Source: Rebecca billardiae RCC1528
Taxonomy: Eukaryota > Haptophyta
DNA length: 64,000 bases
Direction of reading: 5' to 3'
NCBI GenBank assembly: GCA_965240325.2
Contig: OZ251234.1
Location: 2,108,001-2,172,000, forward strand
Shown: positions 56,426 to 64,000 of the stretch, one piece after another
Position numbering within the stretch: position 1 is the first letter of the stretch
Layout of the letters: every line of letters starts with the position of its first letter
Made by a program: the position numbers and the translations under genes
Notes under the pieces: model-generated
Told to the model about the DNA's origin: nothing
Seen by the model: only the letters and a program-made list of their open reading frames with translations
The model's database searches: none

Positions 56426-56920
56426 CGTGTGGGCACGTCGAGGCCTCGACAGCTGAGGGCTGGTCGCCGAGCTCGCAGTGGCGAGATACGCGAAGGGAAA
56501 ACTGAAAACGGCGTCGCAACCCGCACGGACGTCTTCGATCTACGCCCAGCAAGCGGGTAAAAGCGATCAACATTTCGCGCATGATTGTATCAGCCGTGCG
56601 TGTGGGTACCTATGTGGCCGCCGACGGTTTCATTACCACGCGGCCCGCAAGTACTCGTTCGGGCCGCGCCTTTTTTTCGGGCCGCGCTTCGTCAGCATCC
56701 GGCAAGCGAAGTTCGCTTCCTGCCTCGCAGCGCGATGGCGAGGTGCGCGAGCGGCGCGCGTGGTCGCTCGGCGTGCGAGGACTAGCCCCGCGCGTCCCTT
56801 GTCGCGCGCGCGTTGTGTCGCCCGCCTGAGCCGCCGACGACCACTTGCGCTTGTGCGCGCGCGCGCGCGCGCGCGCGCAGCCAGCACCCGCCACCAGCGA
56901 ACGGCACGTCCGCGGGCGGC

Positions 56921-57999
56921 ATGGGCGACATGGACAAGGAGAAGCTGAAGCAGCAGGCGGCGCAGGCGCAGCAGCTGCTGCTCGAGCGCACGAAGACCGC
57001 GTACGAGGGCTCCAAGTCCCTCCTCCGCGCCTCGCACGTCATCAACCAGTACGTGTCGATCGTGGCGGGCGGGCTGGTGGCCGTGTCGGCCGTGCTGGCG
57101 ATCATCGACATCCTGTACAAGATCGGCTCGACGAAGAACTGGTTCTGGGGGATCCTCACGCAGGTGTACATCGTCGCCTTCGGCGTCGCGATCATCGTGC
57201 TCGAGGTGCCCATCGTCGAGCGCACCAAGCCCGTGATGGCGTTCAAGGTGTTCGTGGACCGCTGGCTGCGCGCGCTCTCGAGGCTGACCGCGCGCGGCAT
57301 CGTGTACTTCACGCACGCCGTGCTGATCATCGACGCGCAGCACGAGTTCTCGAGGCTGGGCGAGTTCTGCGGCTACTTCCTCTTCGGCGCCGGTATCTTC
57401 TCAGCGCTCGTCGGGTGCGCGCGCGCGCGGCGCGGCGCGCCCGCCGCGCCGCGCCAGCGCGCGGCGCGATCGGGGCTGCGCGCGCCGGCGCTGAGGCCGG
57501 CCTGTGGCGCTGCGCTCGCGCCCGCGGCCCGCCCCGCAGGTACACCACGACGCACGACCTTCTGAAGCTGAAGGAGAAGGTGCGCGCGGAGAACGATCGG
57601 AACGGCGTCGTCGCCACGGCCAAGGCCGTCTTCGAGCAGCACGACAAGGACGGCAACGGCACGCTGTCCATTGACGAGGTGCGGCGCTGCACGCGCGCGC
57701 GGAGGCACGCACGCGCACGCACGGCGGCGCGCCGTCTGCGCCGCCGCGCCGCGCGTGCTGCCGCGGCGCGGCGCGGGCCTCGCCCGGCGCGGCTGAGCCG
57801 TGCCGCGCGCCCCCGCCCCGCCGCGCGCCCACGCGCGCAGGTGCGCAAGATGGTGCTGGACACCAACCCCGAGATCACCGATCTCGAGCTGCGCGTCTTC
57901 TTCATCAACCTCGACGTGAACCGCGACAACGTCATCTCCGAGGACGAGTTCATGGTGTGGTACGAGTCCTCGGGGTTCTCGGCGAACGACCTGGCCTGA
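56921..57999 (+). CDS. COPI-associated-type membrane protein with two C-terminal EF-hands
   Basis: Exons 56921-57414, 57540-57678 and 57841-57999 join in frame to 263 residues. N-terminal amphipathic segment (MDKEKLKQQAAQAQQLLLER), then four hydrophobic segments (~46-70 INQYVSIVAGGLVAVSAVLA; ~78-102 ILTQVYIVAFGVAIIVLEVP; ~125-140 GIVYFTHAVLIID; ~147-163 FCGYFLFGAGIFSALV), the layout of the COPI-associated family of Golgi proteins. Two canonical EF-hand loops follow: DKDGNGTLSIDE (~200-211) and DVNRDNVISEDE (~235-246), each with acidic residues at positions 1, 3/5 and 12. This suggests calcium-regulated Golgi trafficking, which is inference. Introns are 125 and 162 bp with GTGCGC and GTGCGG donors. 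Confidence 0.87.
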
Positions 58000-58519
58000 G
58001 CGCGGGGGCGGGCGGGCGACGCGAGCGAGGGGCTGCGCGGCGCCCACGCGGGGGATGAGGCGCGGCCGCGCTGACTAACATGTCGCCCGCCGGGCTAAGA
58101 GAGTGCCGGCGGTCACGGGTCAGGCGCGGAGAGCGCTTGCAAGCGGCTTGGGGCGACCCGCGGACTTAGCACGCGGATCGCGGTGCCGTTTACGGACTGC
58201 TATGGTCGTGTCAGCCAGCGGAATATGCACGCATTCGGGCGGCAGCGCGCCGAATGCCGCCGCCGATGACATAGCGTCAACGGTAGCGATGAGAGGGTGG
58301 CCCACGATACGTCAGCGCCAGCGCGGCGATCAATGCCAATGGTCGTCGAATCAGCAGGGAAAATCGCAAAATCCGCCACGAGCGGTAAAAAATTAAAAAA
58401 ACGCGCGAATAACCGGCAACCGCCATCGTCAAACTCGCGCGCCCGCCGCCAACCGCCGGAAAAGGCGCACCCAGGCAAGCCGCACAAGCAGCAGGGAGGA
58501 AGAGCCGCCGTTGGTTGTG
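58000..58519. promoter_or_regulatory. Intergenic, 5' region of meckelin
   Basis: 520 bp with no gene. 58360-58410 is A-rich, in contrast to its surroundings. Promoter position is inferred only. Confidence 0.35.
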
Positions 58520-61500
58520 ATGGCGCCAGCCGCCGCGCGCCGGCTGTGCGCGCTCGCGCTGTGCGCCGCGGCGCTCGGCCCGGGCCGCGCGGCCGATCCG
58601 ATTCCGACCGATGGCACCTGCTCCAGCTCGCACTACTTCGACATCTCCGCGCTCCAGTGCCTCAAGTGCCCGGACGGGCAGGAGCCGCACCCGTCGGGCA
58701 AGGCGTGCGTGTGCGCGGGCGAGAACGTGCCCGTGTCGCTGGGCGCGGCGTACGACGCCGAGGACGAGTCGGACGAGCACTGCGTCCCGTGCCCCTCGCG
58801 CACCGTCCCGCCGCGCTCGCCCATCTTCGCGACGCGCGTCGCCGAGACGGCGACATGCCTCGCGTGCGCGGCCGCGCTCGACGACAAGGCGCTCGCGCCG
58901 CCGCCGTTCCCGCCGCCGCTGCCGCCGCCGTCGTCGCCGCCGATCGACGCGAACGCGACGGCGCCGCCCTCGCCGCCGCCCTCGCCCTCCGCCTCCCCGG
59001 ACAACGCCACCGCCTGCGTGCCCGGCGCGGGCGGCGCGCTCGTCTCCTCGCTCGACCCGTCGCTGCTGCGCGATGGCACGCTCGGCGAGTGCGGCGGCGC
59101 GGGCGGCGCGGCGGCGGACGAGCGGTGCTCGGTGTCGGACGCGGTGCTGCCCGAGTGCGCCTGCCCGCCCGGCATGGTCGCCGCCGACACCAACGCGCAC
59201 GGCTACCCGCTCGCGTCCAAGGTGTGCGAGCGGTGCTCGCCCAACTCGTTCCCTGACCCGTCCGCGGGCTCTGTGTGTGTGCCGTGCGAGGACGAGCGCA
59301 TGGAGTGGACCGAGGAGGTGCGCGCGCGCGCGGGCGCCCGCCGCGCGTGCGTGCGCGTGCGCGTGCGCGTGCGCGCGCGGCGCGCGGGGCTCACTCGCCG
59401 CGCCTCGAGCCGCGCGGCCCCGCCTGCCCCCGTGCCTGCCTCTGCGCGCGCCTGCCTCTCTGCGCGCGCCCCCGCGCGTGCGCTCTGGCGCGCTCCGCAG
59501 AACGGCTGCTCGTGCCCCGACGGCTGGTCGGAGGTCTCGCACGCGAGCGGGCTGTGGGGCCGCGAGAAGACGTGCGTGCTCACCTCGGCGCGGCGGCACG
59601 TGGAGGACACCGTCGACGCGGACGTGGCGACCACCATCTCGTACAAGCACGTCGGCGCTGTCACGGGTGCGCGGCCACGCGCCGCGCGCGGCGCGAGCGC
59701 GCGCGCGCGCGCCGCGCGCGCGCCGCGCGCGCTGCCCGCGCTCACGCGCCGCGCGCGCCCGGCCGCGGGCGCAGGCAACAACGACGGGCGCGTGGTGACG
59801 ATCGACTCGGCGACGCTGCAGCAGCTCTTCCTGCCCGCCGCGACCGAGTGCCGCATCGAGGTGCTCACCGGCCGTCCGATCCAGCCGGGCGTGCGCTCCG
59901 CGTGTCAGGCGCTGGCCAACCTGTGTGTGCTGGTCGATTATGACGAGGGCGCGCCCGCCTGCCGCTACTTCGCCGAGCTGCAGTCGGAGGTGTCGGGCGC
60001 GGTGCACGGCGAGACGGAGTGGCGGCCGTCGATGCCGTGGCTCTACTACAAGGACTCCGTCTCCGCGCTCACCGACACCACCCTCGAGCTGGGCATCGCC
60101 GTCTCGCCCGACGCGTCCGCGCTCGGCCGCGGCGACTCGCGGCTTCGGTTTGTTCTCAACTCCTACTCGCTCAACGGCACGTGGCTCGGGCTGACGAACC
60201 TGACGACGGAGCTGCAGCTGTGCGGCGGGCCGGCGGTGGAGGGCATCGCGTTCGCCGACGTGGGCACCCACTTCACCTCCGCCTGCGAGCTCGGCGTCGA
60301 CGGCGAGCTCGCGTCTCTCTTTGACGAGATTGGTGGCGTGCACGCGCCCGACTCGAGCGTGGCCGCGCGCGCGAGCCCGTACCGAAACTCGGCGCCGGGG
60401 CTGGGTGCGCAGCTGCGCGGCGCGTTCCACGAGCTGTACGTGCGCGACCGCGAGGAGCGGCTCTTCGCCGTGCCCGTGCGCGTCTTCAACTTTGACGGCC
60501 AGGTCAACGTGAACGGCGACGGCACGCCGTGGGGCTCGCTGCCGTCGGTGCGCGCCGCGCGCCGTGCCGCGCGCCGCGCCGGCCGCCGCGCCGCGCGCCG
60601 CGAGGCCGCGCGCCGCCTCGCTGCCGCGACTTGGACGTCGGGCGCGGGCGGCCGGGGCGAGCGCGGGCGGGCGAGCGCGCGCGCGCGCGCGCGCGCACGC
60701 GCCGTCGCGCCGTGCGCTCACCCCGTGCGCGCGCGCGCCCTCCCTGTGCCTCAGGTGTCCGACCTCTCGAGCCGAGACGACCGCCTCACGCGCCGCTTCT
60801 TCCTGCTGGACGCGCTGAGCGGCAGGGAGGACGGCGCCGAGCGGGGGGAGGGGCCGTCGGTGGTGCGGTACGCGGCGGAGCTGACGATCGGCGTGAAGGT
60901 GCAGGAGCTCGACGCCTCGTCCATCTACCCGCCCGTCCTCTCCGTGCGCTACGCCGAGGCGCAGCCGTCCGCGCCGAGCGCGGACGGCGCCGAGGGGTCC
61001 TCTGCGGGCGCGGGCTCGGCCGCGGGCGCGCGCGCGCAGACGGTGGCTGTGCGCTTCAAGTCGGTGTACACGATGGAGCTGACGCAGTACTGGCAGACGG
61101 TGACGATGCTCGTGGTCTTCGCGTGCGTGCTCGTCTTCTTCCTCTTCATCTTCTCCTCGTACGTGTACATGCGGCGCAACCAGAAGATGGTGCTGGACGG
61201 CGAGTTTGTGTGCGCGGCCATCGTGCTGCTGCTGCGCGCGTACGCAGACGTGTTTGTGTGGCTGCTGCTCGGCTTGTGTGCGCACTGGTACGTCTTCTTC
61301 AAGGGGCAGGCGTCGGCGTTCATCATGCTGCCCGCGGAGGAGTCGACCGGCCCGATCGTCGTCATGCTCGTGCTCTGCCTCGCCGCGAAGGTGCGCGCGC
61401 GCCGCGCCGCGGGCCGCGCGCGCGCCGCGCGCGCGCCGCGCTCACGCCCGCCGGCGCCTGCCGCGCGCGCGCGCGCGCGAAAACGCGAAAACGCGAAAAC

Positions 61501-63139
61501 GGCTGGCAGGCGGTGCACGTGCTGAGCATTGTGCTGCAGCAGAGCCGGGCCGACGTGTTCCTCATCGACTGGGAGGGTGCGCGCCGCCGCGCCGCGCGCG
61601 CGCTGCTCCTCGCCGGCCGGCCGTCGCTCCCGAGCCCCGCGCCCGCTGACCGAGAGCCGCGGGCCTCGCCCCGCGCGCGCGTGTGCGCTCCGCTGTTGCG
61701 CGTGCGCGCGTGGCGCGCGCGTGCGTGCGTGCGTGGCCGCGCGCAGGCTCGCACGGCACGCTGCTCAACAAGGGTGGCGACGGCGGCGAGCCCGCGCCCG
61801 TCTCGACGTGGCGGGCAATCTTCGCGGCCAACGAGCTCAACGAGCTGCAGGCGCGGCGCTTCTCCTCGCCCGCGCTCTCGCTGGTGCTGCTGCTGCTGCT
61901 GCTCGAAGGCGCAGACCTCAACTTTTACGCCAAGGCGATGCCGGGCGGCGCCGAGCGCTCGGGCGCGCACGTGCGCTCGCACGTGCTGCTGCGCTTCGCC
62001 GTCTCCTCCTTCTGCTGGGGCGTGGTGCTGCTCGGGCAGGCGCTCGCGCTGCGGCTGCTCTGGCTGCCGTACGTCGAGGACAAGGTGGGCCAGTTCGTCG
62101 ACCTGCTCAGCGTCGCCAACATCTCCGCCCTCATCCTGCCGGAGCAGCAGTGCGGCTACTACTTGCACGGCCGCTCGGTGCACGCGCACGCGGACGCCTC
62201 CATGCTCGAGCTCAACCGCCAGCTGCGCGCGGAGGAGGACGGCGTGACGAGCGGGCGCGGGCTCTCGCCCGTCTCGGACGTGCAGACGTTCGAGGTCTTC
62301 CTCACGCGCGGGCTGCGCGAGCTGTACGACCAGAAGTTCTTGCAGGCCGCCGCGTCGGCCGCGGCGGGCGCGGCGGTGCGCGCGCGCGGCGCGCGCGCGC
62401 ACCGCGATGCGCGCGCGCGCGCGGCGCGCGCGCCGCCTCCGCCGCGCGCCGCCTCTGAGCAGGCCGCGCCTCCTCCCTCCCGGCCTCCCCCCCTCCCTCG
62501 CTCGCTCGCTCGTCGCGCTGCGGCGACCAGGCGGGCGGCGACCCGACGGGCACCGGCGGCCTCCGCCGCGCCGGGCGCGGCGGCGGGGCGAACCCGACCA
62601 ACCTGCAGCTGCGCGGCCTCACGCTCGAGCGCGCGCGGCGCGCGGGCGACGGCTTCCGCGCCAACCCGGAGGGCGCCGTGCTGCGGTACGTGGAGATGAA
62701 CGCGCTGCTCAAGGACTTCATCGACGCCAACCTGGGGCACCACGAGTACCAGATCCGCGAGAAGCTCTACGTCGAGCGCCTCTTCGGCCTGCCCCCCGAC
62801 ATGACGTTTGCGCGCGACTCGCTCTTTCTGTACGACGGCGCGGGCGGCTGGACGCGCGCGCTGCTGTACGGGCGCGAGTACGACCTCGCGCTCTTCGAGG
62901 TGCGCGGCGCGCGCTCGGTGCGGGTGGCGCGGCGCGCGCGCGCGCTCACGCCGCCGCCGCGCGCGCGTGCGAGCGCGCAGGTGCTCGTCTTCTCGGTCGC
63001 CGACCTCTCGATGCGCTCCGCCTTCCTCGCCGCGGCCATCACCTACCTCGTGAGCGTCGCGCTCGGCGCGCTGCGCTCCGCGCTCGGCCAGGGCAACCTC
63101 GCCAGGAAGACGCTCATCGACGATCGGTTCCTCATCTAG
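58520..63139 (+). CDS. TMEM67: Meckelin (ciliary transition-zone membrane protein)
   Basis: Eight exons: 58520-59317, 59501-59666, 59775-60547, 60755-61390, 61510-61576, 61747-62375, 62531-62899, 62981-63139; 1,198 residues in frame (human 995). Signal peptide (ARRLCALALCAAALGPGRAA), then a Cys-rich ectodomain (ISALQCLKCPDGQEP, AYDAEDESDEHCVPCPSRT, NGCSCPDGWSEVSHASG) with a Pro-rich insertion (~135-170). The multi-pass part begins YWQTVTMLVVFACVLVFFLF; later come QSRADVFLIDWEG, ISALILPEQQCGYYLHGRSV and HAHADASMLELNRQL. The C-terminus, GNLARKTLIDDRFLI, matches animal meckelin. It builds the MKS complex at the ciliary base. Introns are 81-207 bp, all with GTGCG donors. The start is the ATG at 58520; an upstream TTG is ignored. 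Confidence 0.96.
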
Positions 63140-64000
63140 CCCGTAGGCTCGAGCGGCGTCAGCAAGGTCGTTGTCGTGCGACGCGCAGACGACCTTGTCC
63201 GCGATCCCGCCACCGCGGGCGCCACGCCCACCGCGAGCGCAAATCGACCAGCTGGCACAGTCCGGTCAGCGGATCAACGATCGAACTCGGCTGGTGTTAT
63301 ACTGTTATTTTGACGATAATACTTGAGAATCATGAAGTATCAGCATCATCACTAGGTTGTTCGGCCCCGCTCGTCCCGGGCGGGCGCGGCCGGCCCATCG
63401 AGCAAAGGATCATTGCGGGCACCACCGCATTGACAAGGACACGTCGCGGAGCCCCGCTCGCCTGGCAGTCGTGCCCGGGGCCGCCGGCTCACATTGACCG
63501 GCTGTGAGGCGGCTTGGAAGAGTGCTGCAAAGTGTTGTTCGGCCCCGCGCGACCATGCGCTCGAGGTCGGCGCGTTGTCATAGATAATGCAGCTGGCAGC
63601 AAGGCCAACGCCGGTCATGGCACGCGGTTGGCAAGCCACCCGCGCGCCCTGCACGTGCTCGAGCTGCGGCGTCATCGTCATCTCATGCTGAGCTGCCATC
63701 GTCCCTGTCTTGCCGGCAGCGGAAGGGCGAGCTCGAGCGGCGGCGCGCGGCCGCATCCGAGGCGAACGTCGGCGGATGTGCAGCGAGACGGTTCGATGCC
63801 AGCACGTGCTCGAGCTGCGGCGTCGTCATCTCACGCAGCCGCCATCGTCCCTGTCTTGCCGACAGCCGAAGGGCGAGCACGACGGCGGCGCGCGGCCCGC
63901 ATCCGAGGCGAACATCAGCGGATGTGCAGCGAGACGGTTCGATGCCGGCTGGACGCTCGTGGAGCAGTGCATGTCCCTGCAGAGCTGGCCGTGCTCTGCG
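63140..64000. other. Intergenic to right edge, tandem repeat
   Basis: No gene seen. GTTGTTCGGCCCCGC occurs twice (63356, 63533). A 151-bp tandem duplication occupies 63651-63952. Confidence 0.45.
63651..63952. repeat. 151-bp tandem repeat, two copies
   Basis: Units start GCACGTGCTCGAGCTGCGGC at 63651 and 63802 and end with CAGCGAGACGGTTCGATGCC. They differ by a few substitutions and a small indel. Confidence 0.88.

Noticed and set aside
58277-61285. 1002-codon minus-strand ORF
   Set aside because: Antisense shadow of meckelin exons and CG-rich introns.

Overview
The window looks like nuclear DNA from a very GC-rich, flagellated, plastid-bearing protist. Three things point that way. Five genes carry short introns (16 in all, 81 to 257 bp). 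Two genes are ciliary: enkurin, a microtubule inner protein, and meckelin/TMEM67, a transition-zone protein. One gene resembles the plastid LrgA/LrgB glycolate-glycerate carrier. A haptophyte or similar GC-rich alga is the best guess; the lineage is an inference, because no rRNA or plastid marker is present. All exon joins were worked out by hand from frame continuity and family alignment from memory.

Layout. 1-7.0 kb is gene-dense: a Gln-rich protein running off the left edge (-), a PAPS sulfotransferase (-), DPH1 (+, 3 exons) and enkurin (+, 4 exons). 7-44.5 kb is a repeat-rich island with few genes. It holds a coiled-coil hypothetical protein (-), (TA)n-associated inverted-repeat elements at 10-15.5 kb, a frameshifted alpha-kinase relic, a divergent spliced histone H3 variant (-), another hypothetical protein (-), a small membrane-anchored protein (+) and the LrgA/LrgB transporter (+). 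Further on come a 350-bp-arm foldback and a 9.0-kb Tc1/mariner-like unit. That unit contains its transposase plus a 17-copy, 417-bp satellite and sits between two identical 794-bp elements. The island ends with two near-identical glycosyltransferase-like genes separated by a TIR element. 44.5-63.1 kb is gene-dense again: a GH130-like propeller protein (-), DNAJC11 (+, 3 exons), a nucleoside hydrolase (+), a GT90 glycosyltransferase (-), a COPI-associated EF-hand membrane protein (+, 3 exons) and meckelin (+, 8 exons).

The genes are ordinary eukaryotic housekeeping, ciliary and glycan-processing functions and do not form an operon-like pathway. The most unusual observations are: (1) all 16 introns in the five conserved spliced genes start GTGCG and most end GCGCAG, so their two ends are nearly complementary; (2) an intact H3 variant with an altered tail that lacks the K14 and K27 equivalents; (3) a satellite with four-unit higher-order periodicity lying inside a DNA transposon; and (4) a long pure CTG tract directly before the acceptor of a DNAJC11 intron.
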